DNA from: Cladorrhinum sp. PSN259
Lineage: Eukaryota > Ascomycota > Sordariomycetes > Sordariales > Podosporaceae
Assembly (NCBI GenBank): GCA_033725935.1
Contig: MU867060.1
Location: 1,330,922-1,394,921 of the forward strand
Reading direction: 5' to 3'
DNA: 64,000 nucleotides
The translations under genes were made by a program, and so were the position numbers. This document shows, in pieces, positions 1 through 9,923 of the stretch. Every line of letters begins with the position of its first letter. The stretch's first letter is position 1. The notes under the pieces are model-generated. The model was not told the origin of the DNA and ran no database searches. It worked only from the letters and a program-made list of their open reading frames with translations.

Positions 1-1395
1 CCTTATAACTCTCGTGATATCTACCCCACGCCTCATCCAAAACGGGCTCGCCACCGTTCTGGGTTCCAGCAGAAACATGAACAGAACCCTGGTACACAAT
101 CCAGTCCGCCAATTCCCGAATCTTCCCCCACTGTTGCGGTGATTGATACAGGCAATCGAAGGGTGATTCGTCGGGAAAGTTCCGAGGAACCAGTTCGGCG
201 GCTTATATGTGGGAGGGAAGCAGGTACCAGGGAGGAAGGCGGATAACTGTGGTTGCTTGTAGCCCGTTGCCATCACTACCACATCTGCGTCAATATCCTT
301 CTGAATAATAAGCCTTTTACCTCCTTCCCGAAGCCGAGTGATGGTGACACCAGTGCTGCTAAAATGGTTGATGGTGCAGGTGATCCATTCCGTCTTTAGT
401 GACCGCAACCGTTCGACGGTATCTGGATCCAACATTGCCACCAGGTCTTCTACATCTCTGCAGAACAGCCTTTGAAGCACAACCGCTGGAATGACTCGAT
501 TAACCAACCATTCTCCAAATACCAGCACAGCCAGGTCTCCAACAAGGCCCTTGGGTAGAAGTCGCTTCCTCTTCCCTGCCAGCAGGACAGTCGCACTCTT
601 TGCACCCTCGCTCGCAACAAACTCTAACGCTTCAACCACGCCACTGCCTTCGTTCTCGGCATTATCAATAATCAACACCCTTTTATCCCGCACCTCACAC
701 TTCTTCATGGTCGCGATAACTTTTGGTTCTGTAATAGTGGGCGGCGGTGTCGGAGTCGTGGGGGTGGAAGCTCTTGCTATTCCTCTTCCTCCTCCTCCAG
801 CCAGCCTACTCGAGTGCCATACCTCCCCACCTGCCCTCAAAAATCGATCCATCCCCGGCATTCTGGGCAACCTCGGTTCCCCCACCGTCCCTATACAGCA
901 GATGACTCCGTCGAAGCGGCCGTACCGGGGCGAATTGATGATCCATTTTCCGAGATTGTCTTGATAAATATCTTCGACTTTTGTGTTGAAGATTGTTTTG
1001 GATGGCAGATTGTACTTGTTACAAAGGGCGTCGTCGACTGACGAGGGAAGTATGGAAGGACGGTAGATGGCCAAGTTGAGTTTGAGTGGTGTTGACGAGG
1101 AAGGTGAAGAAGGTGTGGTCGTCGTCCATATCCCACCGTGGATGGGGCCGGATTCGAAGATTACAATGTTGGAGAAGCCATGTCGGATGCAGTGGGCTGC
1201 TGATGTGAGGCCTGTGATGCCTGCGCCGATTATGGCGATTTTGAGGGGAGAGCTGCCGGGGCTGTGGGTATTGGGGGAGTCCGCCGGTGGGGATGATGGG
1301 GAAAGAAAGATGTGGGATATATGGGACAAAAGGGATCCTTTTTCTTCTCTGGCGTAGGAACTGGGAGGCTGGTAATCTTCTTGGAGACGAGACAT
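1..1395 (-). CDS. Flavin-containing monooxygenase, C-terminus cut by window edge
   Basis: The minus-strand frame is open from the ATG at 1395 to the left edge (at least 465 codons, no intron needed). A GAGITG dinucleotide-binding motif at residues 57-62 follows a hydrophobic strand, and a GGxW motif lies shortly after it. A MATGY motif near residue 375 matches the ATG-containing motif of flavin-containing and N-hydroxylating monooxygenases. These enzymes use FAD, NADPH and O2 to oxygenate heteroatoms or carbonyl substrates. The substrate cannot be told from sequence. The second Rossmann glycine motif is poor: at about residues 245-255 the chain reads IIDNAENEGSG where GxGxSG would be usual. 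A 50-residue Ser/Pro-rich leader precedes the FAD motif. The family call is firm; the exact role is unknown. Confidence 0.85.
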   Translation of the reverse strand, partial: MSRLQEDYQPPSSYAREEKGSLLSHISHIFLSPSSPPADSPNTHSPGSSPLKIAIIGAGITGLTSAAHCIRHGFSNIVIFESGPIHGGIWTTTTPSSPSSSTPLKLNLAIYRPSILPSSVDDALCNKYNLPSKTIFNTKVEDIYQDNLGKWIINSPRYGRFDGVICCIGTVGEPRLPRMPGMDRFLRAGGEVWHSSRLAGGGGRGIARASTPTTPTPPPTITEPKVIATMKKCEVRDKRVLIIDNAENEGSGVVEALEFVASEGAKSATVLLAGKRKRLLPKGLVGDLAVLVFGEWLVNRVIPAVVLQRLFCRDVEDLVAMLDPDTVERLRSLKTEWITCTINHFSSTGVTITRLREGGKRLIIQKDIDADVVVMATGYKQPQLSAFLPGTCFPPTYKPPNWFLGTFPTNHPSIACINHRNSGGRFGNWRTGLCTRVLFMFLLEPRTVASPFWMRRGVDITRVIR

Positions 1396-1870
1396 GATAG
1401 AAAAGTTGCTTGTGGCATCAAATTGCGGGAAAAAAGTTTCCATTGATGAGATGACTGTTTTTACTTGAGAGGGAATTTTTCATGTAGACTTTCATCGCTC
1501 CATTCACTTGCGGGTTAAGGATCACTCAAGGCTTGTAATTTGACGTCATCAAAGTCCATCAGGCGGTTGCACAAACACAAAACAATAAGGCATGTGAAAA
1601 AGTTCCCCCTTTTTCGTCGCAGCCCCCACAATCATTTGGCGCCCTGAGTTCAGGGGGTTTGTTTAAATGTATCTATTCTGTCGCTGACGATATATCAACT
1701 CGTGGGAACACAAGAGCGAGGGGTTTAAAAAGAAGTCTATTTAACTAACAGTCACATGATCGAATTATATCGATTTGCACAAAAATTGTTCTAGCCTCCC
1801 GCACAAGCTATCTTCCTCATCCTGCCACCGTCCTTTGCCAGGACTAGATAGAGAGTTGGGCAGATATTAA
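1396..1870. other. Intergenic, upstream of the monooxygenase
   Basis: No convincing ORF. This is the 5' flank of the monooxygenase and the 3' flank of the secreted protein at 1871-2750. I see no repeat or clear core promoter element. Confidence 0.6.
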
Positions 1871-2750
1871 CTAGGCAATAAACATCCGCACCTCCCGCTT
1901 CGCCTTCTGCTCATCTTGATGACCGCCCTCACGCTTCTTCAGCCCAATGAGCCCGTCATAACTCTGAATGGTCCTCGCATAAGCAGCGTTAATCGCGGCC
2001 CGGGACGTGACGATCTGCGTGTTCAGGCCGGCGTATTCATCACTGTTGACAGCATCCACAATCTTGGCTCCCAACGCCTTGAAACTCTGTCAATACTGCT
2101 GTATTTTTTTAAAAGAAAAGAAAAAAAGATATAAACAGAGTAAGAGAAAAAGAAAACTCACATCAGTGGCCCTCTGCCCGTCACGAAGTAGAGCAGTGAT
2201 GGGCTGCCCGATGATGGGCAGGAGAGTAAAAAGGGCGGCCTTGTCTCTGAGTAAATTGAGCAGGGATATCTGGTTACCTGCCAACTGTTACATGATAAAC
2301 TCGCAATTAGTCTTTTCTCTTTCACTCTGATGATTCTTGTAACGAGGAAAAGAAAACTTACCATCTGGTAGTAATAAGTGACCTCATCAGGGACGTCACC
2401 TCCCTCCGTGTAAAAAACCAGTCCGTCGATTTGGTCTGTGGCCGTGTCGGTCGAGTTGATGTAATCCGTGTACTTTGCTATGATTTCCTTTTTTAACACT
2501 CACATAATTAGCAGAGAAAAACAAAGATATGATAAGAGTTTGAGAGTGTTTAGTTTTTTACCGGAAACGGTCCCTGATTTACGGCAATCAGGGGCCCATT
2601 GAGAATGCTGACGGAAATTGCGGGAGCAACGATCAGACCCGTCCTGTAGATGAGCGGTCCTAATAGGTGGATGATCGACGCGCTGGCTGGCACGGCCTGA
2701 GCCAGGATGACCGTCATGATTGCGGTGATGATGTTCCGAATAGAGATCAT
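1871..2750 (-). CDS. Small secreted alpha-helical protein, four exons
   Basis: Exons are 2562-2750, 2362-2487, 2162-2284 and 1871-2086. All junctions are phase 0 with GTAAAA, GTAAGT and GTGAGT donors, and a CTAAT branch sequence precedes the second and third exons. The product is 217 residues. It starts with a signal peptide (about residues 1-23, ending in an Ala-rich stretch), followed by a hydrophobic segment and then mostly helical sequence with few or no cysteines. Size and composition loosely recall fungal hydrophobic-surface-binding or cell-wall galactomannoprotein-like families, but I see no diagnostic motif, so function is unassigned. The start at 2750 was chosen because the signal peptide begins there; an in-frame extension to 2849 is low-complexity. 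Confidence 0.75.
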
Positions 2751-5259
2751 GATGATGATGATTTGTATCTGTTTGGGGCCGCTTGAGTGAGGTAGAGTTA
2801 TGTTGAAAATCAGTGTTGATGAGTTTGACAAAAAAAAAAAAAAAGGCAATGGTAAAGGATGAATCGGGGGTTTTTGTAGACGGTTAACTGATCATCTCCT
2901 CAACCTCTCTCTAAGCACTCAACCAGCCCAATGCCTCGCTCGGGGTGCGCGAATGCCCAGCCAGCACTTTTCCTGGCCCTCGAGGCAAGCAAGGTAAGAC
3001 GGATGATCAACTACCCAAGGCCTAGGCGCTGGATTAGATCCAGAATTCCAACCGGGCTAGCCGTTAGACATGTCTCTCAACTCATACCCGCATGATGAGA
3101 TCGCGGCCAATAGATCCTCGCTGGACAGCCATCTGCACATGCCAGTGTTCGGGAGGGACGGGGTAAGGGACGGGAAGACGGCCGGTAGCCTTACTTTGGT
3201 TTGATTTCTCCATCAGACCCCGTGGACGATCGATCCTTTCTGAATTCCAGTCTGAACATACACCAGTAACTCAGATGATGAGTCACCTCGTGGCCTAAAT
3301 AAGCACTGCTGCACTGGGTTTCAGCCGAGCCGGCCAGAACTAGTTTTGATTCATAAAGCATTCCAGAAGTTAGCAATGTCTCAGCACGTTTATACCAATT
3401 TTGAATCCTCGAAAACCAAATGTGGATGTCATGATACCTAATACACTGTCCCAGTAAACTCACTTGCAGTTGTTTTTGCCGCAGGAATTTCGCCTTCAAG
3501 TTCCCAATCAACACCGCGCCCTTCTGAATCTGGAAATAACAACTGAGTCAAGGTCACAGGATGAGAAACACTTGAGACTATCAAGTTTCTAGAGACATAA
3601 GCTCCAGGCCCAAGCCGCTCTGAGCTGCCCGCAGGACCCCCTTACCTATCCCCGGCGTGCCCGGCGTGCCCGGCGAAGCTCTTGGCCCCCACAAGGCTAT
3701 TCGGCCATAGTATCCCAGGCGGAAAGTAACAACTGGGATTTATCTAGTATAATAAGGTTGCTATAAACAAGTTTGCACGATGGCTAGCTTTGTATCATGT
3801 ACCAGGCTTGCTGTCTTTGGGTGGCCCGGTCACGCCTACTCTGGAAGCCTCGGTTTTACACTGATTTTTTATTTTTTATTTTTTTATTTTTTTATTTTTA
3901 GGATTTTATTGACTGAGTATCGTGTAATTATAATATTGTCTACGGAAGCAGCAAGATTGGAAGGATTTCTTGCCACCACCATTCGGAATTTGCGCTCATT
4001 CGTCTCATATCTGAACAAACAACAAGCAGATGTCTGGTTACATAGGTGGGTATCCTAGATAACCTTTCGGTTATGCCCGATAACGTTTTAAATTAAACAT
4101 GAATTCTAGATAACGGCTGGAAGGCGGCGGCGTTATGAGGACAGGTCGAGGCCATTGCTGTTAGGGCCATGGTGAAGGAGCCCTCGTTCCGACAAGGATG
4201 GAGAGAAACATGTGTGTATATGTGTGTGTGTATGTGTGCCTGTGGGCTCAAGTGGGGCAAGTTTGTGCAGATGTGCATGGTATGGAATCTACCAGGCATG
4301 AATGACAACGACAACGGAAGGGCTCGGAAATATGAAAAGCAGCCGTGGCCAACTGCGGAAAAGAAGTGTCCCAAGTGATTCTGGAAGGATTTGAAAGCCG
4401 ACCGGGGCTATGGAGCTTAAAACAGGAATCTAACCTTGTGGGCCACAAAAGCTGGAAAAGCTTATTGTATTGGGGAAAACTATCCGTACAGAAAGGAGTT
4501 CCAGGCCTGGAAAAAAAACTTTGTTGGCTTGCCCTGACGACCTTCTACAAACATTCGGTGGTCGGGACCTTCAGAGGTGGAAATTGCCAAATTAACAATC
4601 GAAGTAAGGTTACCCCAGGTGATTGGGAAGGAATGACCAAAACCATCGGCCAACGCTGGAATTACTTGTCATATTTTGCCGATTCTATGCACACGGTGTG
4701 TAGGGCTGAGTGAAAGAAAGTGGTTACACAGCCGGGTACACAGCCAGCATCAAAGATTTGCTCCAATCATCAAGCTACCGGTGGCAATCATCTACACGCT
4801 ATCAGCCGCCCGGGTTCATGATTGCCGCGACGGCCGCGCGGATGTCAGCAGCAGAAAGGGGAAGAACAATCGCGATCCATTGCTTGGCCCCCAGTATGTC
4901 CCAATTTGGAATGCCGGGAGTTTGATTAATCCCACCGGTGTGGGTTCTCCGATGATCATCTGCACGCGCTCTGTGCAGCGCACCCTCCAATTGCCCATTT
5001 GGAATTGGGACTAGAAGGGTAACCTGATCGTCCAGACGCGATTGGACCCCTGAAGATGTGACGCAGTGTGAGGTTGCGTGGGTTGTTCCAGGTTGGCTGC
5101 TAGGGTGAGGCACTAAGGTGTGATCTCCGCATAATGTCCAAGCTAGAGAACGCACGATTACGGCGTAGCAAATCTGCCCCATCAGGATAATAACTAGTAT
5201 ATTCGAATGGAACCCTGAACTGGGTAACTGTTTCTTTTCTTTTCTTTCTGTACTCTACA
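2751..5259. other. 2.5 kb intergenic region without a supported gene
   Basis: Short ORFs on both strands lack splice-consistent continuations or recognisable domains. Contents: a poly-A run near 2831, a T-rich tract near 3866-3900, a GT-rich microsatellite near 4209-4240 and a CT-rich tract (5232-5249) just before the next gene, which probably belongs to its promoter or leader. Confidence 0.55.
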
Positions 5260-6351
5260 ATGAAGCTTCTCTCGTCGGTAGCTGCATCCCTCTTGCTAGC
5301 GCAATCATGTCTAGCAGCAAAGCGGTGTTATTATCCCAGCGGTAAGGAGGCACCTGGCGATCATCCTTGCGACCCGGACGCAGAAGACAGTCCATGCTGC
5401 GCAGGCCAAGGGCTCAACCATCAGTGTCTCTCCAACGGACTGTGTGTGGGAACGAACCAAATTGCTCGAGGATCATGTACCGACCAAAGCTGGAGGTCAG
5501 GTGAATGCGCCCAGGTCTGTTTGAGTGAGTATATCACGACTCTTGTGGGAGGCAGCCAACAATTAATAACCCGCTTTTTTCCCTCAGGCGCGAGTTCTTC
5601 GAATGGAGGGTCAGATCTAGCATCGTGTCGAAACGTTACCGGCCCGGATACAGATTCGTATTGTTGTCTGCCAAACTCCAATGGCCAGTGTTGTGATAGA
5701 GGGGTCGGACGCTTTAATATTCTGGCGGAATTGCCCCATACGTGGGCAACATTCGATTCATCGGCCGGTAAATTTGCCATCGTCACGCCATTGTCGAACA
5801 GCAATCCTTCGCCATCAGCCACGAGGACCTCGTCTTTTCCCACCAGTCCAAGTACATCGGGAACCACCGGCGTTTCGTCTTTTCCTTCCCAAACATCCTC
5901 ATCAGCTGTCGGCCCTAGCAAGTCACAAGGGTCGGAAGAACAATCAAGCTCCGGAGAGAAGGAAGGGTCATCATCATCTGGACTTTCGGACGGAGCAAAG
6001 GCAGGCATCGGCGTCGGTGCTGCTATCGGCGCACTATTGGTCGGCGCCGTTGTTTATCTCTTGTGGAAGTTGAAAAAAAGCAAAGAGGTGCACGCGGCAG
6101 AACCAGGTCCAGCTGCGTATGGAACGCCAGCATGGGCACACCCATCTCCTGGAGGTAGCCAGTGGGGAGCAGCAACAGCTTATAGCGGCGGCGGCACCGC
6201 CCCGACCCATATGTATGCGGGTCACCCGCCAGTACCATCTTATTACAATTACGACCAGCATCAAGTCAAGGTGGTACGGCCAGGTGTCCATGGGGGGGAA
6301 CTATCGGCAGAACGAACTCCACAGGAGCTGCCTACACAGCATCACTACTAG
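5260..6351 (+). CDS. Cysteine-rich single-pass membrane protein with Ser/Thr stalk
   Basis: The protein starts with a signal peptide (residues 1-19) followed by a Cys-rich ectodomain of about 120 residues. A Ser/Thr/Pro-rich, probably O-glycosylated stalk comes next, then a Gly/Ala-rich transmembrane helix (AGIGVGAAIGALLVGAVVYL) and a Pro/Gly/Tyr-rich cytoplasmic tail of about 90 residues. The layout is that of fungal cell-wall sensor-like proteins, but the Cys spacing is not a clear WSC domain. A probable 63-nt intron (5525-5587; donor GTGAGTAT, acceptor CCCTCAG) contains no stop and is a multiple of three. Removing it gives 342 residues and closes the Cys-rich domain cleanly; leaving it in adds 21 residues. 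No function is claimed beyond surface location. Confidence 0.8.
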   Translation: MKLLSSVAASLLLAQSCLAAKRCYYPSGKEAPGDHPCDPDAEDSPCCAGQGLNHQCLSNGLCVGTNQIARGSCTDQSWRSGECAQVCLSEYITTLVGGSQQLITRFFPSGASSSNGGSDLASCRNVTGPDTDSYCCLPNSNGQCCDRGVGRFNILAELPHTWATFDSSAGKFAIVTPLSNSNPSPSATRTSSFPTSPSTSGTTGVSSFPSQTSSSAVGPSKSQGSEEQSSSGEKEGSSSSGLSDGAKAGIGVGAAIGALLVGAVVYLLWKLKKSKEVHAAEPGPAAYGTPAWAHPSPGGSQWGAATAYSGGGTAPTHMYAGHPPVPSYYNYDQHQVKVVRPGVHGGELSAERTPQELPTQHHY

Positions 6352-6566
6352 ATAGGCATGTTTGTATATATTTACTTGGAGAAAAGAATAACTGTAATGA
6401 CATTGTCAGTCAACTCGTTTGCAATTTTTCCAGCACTGGGGTGCAACATACAAATACAAGTATATATCAACTTTCGAATAAAACTTGACCCCCAACCATC
6501 AGTCCCGTATTCAACCTCGGATAGCATCTTTCTAGATACTCAAGCTCTCTGCTGTGATCAACAAGC

Positions 6567-6883
6567 TCATCCGCCAGGGGTGCAGATGTATTCTCCGTCG
6601 TAACTTCCACAACGAAGACCGGAGCAGCAATCGGAATCCACTCGACAGGTCGTTAGGATTGAGTGGCACGCCTTGTTTGAAAAAGAAAGAAGAAGAAACC
6701 GTCAGCAGAGATTCATGACGGGGTTTCAAGATTTGGCAAACCTACAGTAGTCGTAGGGTAGAAGGACTCAAGAGTGGCTTGGGATGGAGATAGAGGGTTT
6801 GGGATCGCGAAGCTGGCGACTTGAAGGCCGAAGAGCAGCCCGGAAAAGAGGGCGACGGCTTGGAAGGGGGCGGTGGACTTCAT
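6567..6883 (-). CDS. Secreted knottin-like peptide, 80 aa, two exons
   Basis: Exon 1 (6746-6883, 46 codons) encodes a signal peptide (about residues 1-26) and a short spacer. A phase-0 intron (6672-6745; donor GTAGGT, acceptor AACAAG) leads to exon 2 (6567-6671, 34 codons). Exon 2 carries exactly six cysteines with spacing C-x6-C-x5-CC-x4-C-x8-C. The adjacent CC in third and fourth place is characteristic of inhibitor-cystine-knot miniproteins, so the cysteines probably pair 1-4, 2-5 and 3-6. No dibasic Kex2 site separates spacer and knot. Both exons are short and the second has no ATG, so open-frame gene finding misses the gene. The role (protease inhibitor, antimicrobial or effector) is unknown. 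Splicing is predicted, but phase, signals and Cys pattern agree. Confidence 0.72.
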
Positions 6884-8338
6884 GTTTGATGACGACGAGG
6901 AGAAGAAGAAGGAGTAAAACGATGATATATAATGGCACAGCCGGGGATGAAGGGATTTTTTTTTGGTAGAAAAAAATTGTGCCCTACCAGAGGGAAGACT
7001 GAAAAGAAGGAAAGCGAGCCGGGTGGGATGATTCAATTTTCAAAATTGAATTTGAAGCTGCGAATGCTGGTGGGGTTATAACAGGTATTAATACTTTCTA
7101 GAATCCCCCTCTCTTTCCTCTTCCCTGGTGGTATTTTTACAACTGATGTCAGGGAGATGGATTAGGTTGTCAACTCGAAACGGTTACAAACAGCCCCCTG
7201 TTTCCTCCTCCACTGTTCTCCTGAATGGTTGGTTTCTCTGCAATGAAATTTCCATCCTCTCGGTTTCGTTTGTTGGTGGGTGGATGCAACGAAAAAAAAA
7301 AGAGACCGGATGAACGGCTCATGAGAAGCGTTTCAAAATGCGCACTAACACCACGTAACCGAGATCTCCACTCTATTGTGTTAGTGTGTGGCATCGTCTT
7401 TTTTCTGTCCAGATGGGCAAGTCCAACCGATTTTGAATCCGTTGTCTGAAAATTGAGCGCTTAGCTTGGCTAAAGTGTTTCAAGATGCCAAGGAGGGTAC
7501 ATGGATAGACGTGATACTTACATATGTCACAATGAAAAAAGGAAAGAGGAAAGGGGAGTTTGTTAATTTAAGCATTGATCGACTGATCGTCCACACTTGT
7601 TTTTTTAACTGCTAGTCGAAACTCACAGATGTACTTGCGACTCCACATTCACAATCCCTGAAACGTTGAAAAGGAAAAAAAAATATCACGCCCACTTTCA
7701 GTTATCGTACTTGATGTACTTCCCTTTACTCCCCTGAATTAGATTGATCATCATGAATCTGTCGCGTTGCTCTCTGACGTCACGGTTTTTTTATGATTCA
7801 AAGGGAACGCCTCCCACGTACCATGATATGGTGGTTTTCATAATCGCTTCTCGCAGATTTCTGTCTAGCACTCGTAAAGGAGAAATGGCCCAACTATCCA
7901 AAAAAAAAAAAAAAAAGGTTCTCGTTCTTGGGTTGTATATTTTTTGGGGGGCGGCTTTAGCCTTTGTTCGACTGTCAGCACCAATGTCACAACTGTACTG
8001 TTGAGAGAATCTCGTGCTGGCAGTGAGTGGTGGATAGGTAGGTACTAATGGTTGGGCCTTGATGTTTGGATGATTTTCAGTTTCTTCTTTGTTTTTTTTT
8101 CCTGCTGAGTGAGGGAGTTGCTCGGCTGCTGGAGCTGCCAACTGACTTCAAGGCCTGACAATATCAGCAATCTGCAATCTAATATCCTGACCTACCGAAT
8201 GACAACTGGAGTCAAAATGACCTGTTCACGCCACAAAGCAGTTATACTGCATGTAAATTGAAGTATATATTTGGAGAAACATATGTCCCGAGACCAGATT
8301 CTAACTCCATAGCCACCTCTACTGCGAACACATCTACG
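6884..8338. other. Intergenic between two divergent genes
   Basis: No supported gene. Contains several A/T homopolymer runs (near 7288, 7676 and 7901) and, at 8263-8270, a TATATA motif about 75 nt before the ATG at 8339 that probably serves the next gene. Confidence 0.5.
6925..6932 (-). promoter_or_regulatory. TATA-like box of the knottin-like gene
   Basis: A TATATA motif on the minus strand about 42 nt upstream of the ATG at 6883, in an otherwise purine/pyrimidine-skewed leader. It would give a very short 5' UTR. Confidence 0.4.
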
Positions 8339-9562
8339 ATGCTACCATGGATTCGTCACGTTCCGAAAGACCCCAAAGGGGAATGGGCCCCCGAAAAGGT
8401 CGAGCGCGTCGCAGCTTGGTGGAAGAAGACGGATGAGGAGCAGGAGAAAAGCGGGAAGCCATACCCAAACCCCTCACCCAACGAGCGCCCGTGTCGTTGT
8501 CGAGGAAGATACTACCCTTCTTGCATGGGACTTTGCCGACCTTATGGACGCTCGTGGAGCGGATTTTGTCAACAATGTCGAAATCTGAGGTGCGACGAGG
8601 AAACAGGTTTCCTTGACAGACTGGCAAAAAGATTTGCTGGTTATTTTGACGCCAAAGGGACACCATATGGCTTTCCCCTACATCCTGTAGGCAAGTCTTT
8701 CAAAAAGTCCAAGCGAACCAAGACGGCCGAACAGGGAGGGCTCGCATCTACTACTACTGCTGGTGCTGCCACCGCTGCTGCTGCTGCTGCTGCTCCCGCC
8801 GAGTACTCAGACTACGTACCTCCCGGCAGTAACCCCTATTTCCCTCAGACAGACGCAGCAGGCAGTGCAACAGGAGACTACCAGTCTCCCAGCGCTTTCT
8901 TGCCAGAGCCAACAGGTACCACCCCAGGATATTACCAGTCACCCAGCGCTCCCCTTCCCGAACCAACAGGCACCGCCGCGGAATATGCTACCCAAAACCT
9001 TCCTGCTAACAAGAAGAGCCCGCGAGGAACGAAGCGAGACCACCAGTCGAGTCCCAGTTCTCAGGGAAGCGTTTCAAGCAGTCAAGGACAATACGTTGCC
9101 TCCTTTCAAGTTGCTCCAACATACAATTCCCCAGACGCCACTCATTTGGCACCTCCTCCTCCTCCTCCTCCTCCTCCTCCTCCTCCTCCTCCTCCTCCTC
9201 CTCCTCCTGGTCAGTCAAGTTCCCGTCGAAGTTCCGGTAAAAGTTCTAGTAAAAGTTCCAGTAAAATTTCCGGTAAAACTTCCAGTAAAAGTTCCGGTAA
9301 AGGTTCGCGGAGTAAAAGCTCGACTGCCAGTCCTCTATGTGGTCAATCGTGGGAAGCCTACTATCCATATGATGCTTCCACGGGTGGCGCAACTGGGAGT
9401 CACAATAATCCGGCTACCACCGGTGATGAGCTTTGGCAGCAGGCCTACGATAACCCGACGGAATATGATCTCCAGGCCCTGGCGGCCGGTGATCCGAATC
9501 TTGCGAGGCAGTGGTACAAAACGCCCTCTCCTTTGAACCCTTCTTCGCCCACAAGCCAGTAG
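8339..9562 (+). CDS. Unknown Cys-rich / low-complexity protein (tandem copy A)
   Basis: 407 residues, single exon. The first ATG in frame is 8339; the frame upstream of it has no ATG. Residues about 45-90 hold a compact cysteine cluster (CxC...C...C...CxxC...C) that could bind zinc or form disulfides, although no signal peptide is present. Next come an Ala run, two similar YQSPSA-type segments, a KRDHQSSPS basic/serine motif, about 19 consecutive prolines and a run of SSGKSSSK-type repeats. The C-terminus contains a YKTPSPL motif. I do not recognise the family. The gene at 9924 shares the basic HQSSPS motif, the TPSPL C-terminal motif and the Cys cluster at the front, so the two are probably paralogues. 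Nuclear, intrinsically disordered behaviour is a guess from composition. Confidence 0.65.
   Translation: MLPWIRHVPKDPKGEWAPEKVERVAAWWKKTDEEQEKSGKPYPNPSPNERPCRCRGRYYPSCMGLCRPYGRSWSGFCQQCRNLRCDEETGFLDRLAKRFAGYFDAKGTPYGFPLHPVGKSFKKSKRTKTAEQGGLASTTTAGAATAAAAAAAPAEYSDYVPPGSNPYFPQTDAAGSATGDYQSPSAFLPEPTGTTPGYYQSPSAPLPEPTGTAAEYATQNLPANKKSPRGTKRDHQSSPSSQGSVSSSQGQYVASFQVAPTYNSPDATHLAPPPPPPPPPPPPPPPPPPPGQSSSRRSSGKSSSKSSSKISGKTSSKSSGKGSRSKSSTASPLCGQSWEAYYPYDASTGGATGSHNNPATTGDELWQQAYDNPTEYDLQALAAGDPNLARQWYKTPSPLNPSSPTSQ
9151..9208 (+). repeat. (CCT)n tract coding for polyproline
   Basis: About 19 uninterrupted CCT codons inside the gene at 8339. Such a pure trinucleotide run is expected to vary in length between strains. 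Confidence 0.9.
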
Positions 9563-9923
9563 AGTGATAATCTTGTTTTTCTTTTGCTTTTTTTGGGTAG
9601 ACAAAACATTTCTTGGGAATAGTTCATTTCTGCACAAGATACAGTTAAACATAATAAAGTTTTGGAGTCTCAAACATTTGGAACGACGCAGGTTTCCTCG
9701 TTGCCACCATTGTCCGTAGTAACAAAACAATGTCACCAACTTTGTTCAAATACGAGCGAGATATGACACTTGATATCAAGAGTCATTGATGCCCACGCAA
9801 AGGGAAAAAGCCAAGTGGTATAAAAAGGTATGTCCCTCGGCACGACTCGCAATTCAATACCTGGCACTTTACACACTCTACACCAAGATTGAACAGTTTA
9901 GTTTCGAGTTGGGATCTTCGAAG
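9563..9923 (+). promoter_or_regulatory. Spacer with TATA box for the second paralogue
   Basis: A TATAAAAA box lies at 9819-9826, about 100 nt before the ATG at 9924. The first 200 nt are the 3' flank of the upstream gene, with a T-rich tract and an AATAAA-like signal near 9652. Confidence 0.55.

Noticed and set aside
8763..9536. 257-codon plus-strand frame with a polyleucine run
   Set aside because: Alternative frame of the gene at 8339; the leucine run comes from the CCT repeat.
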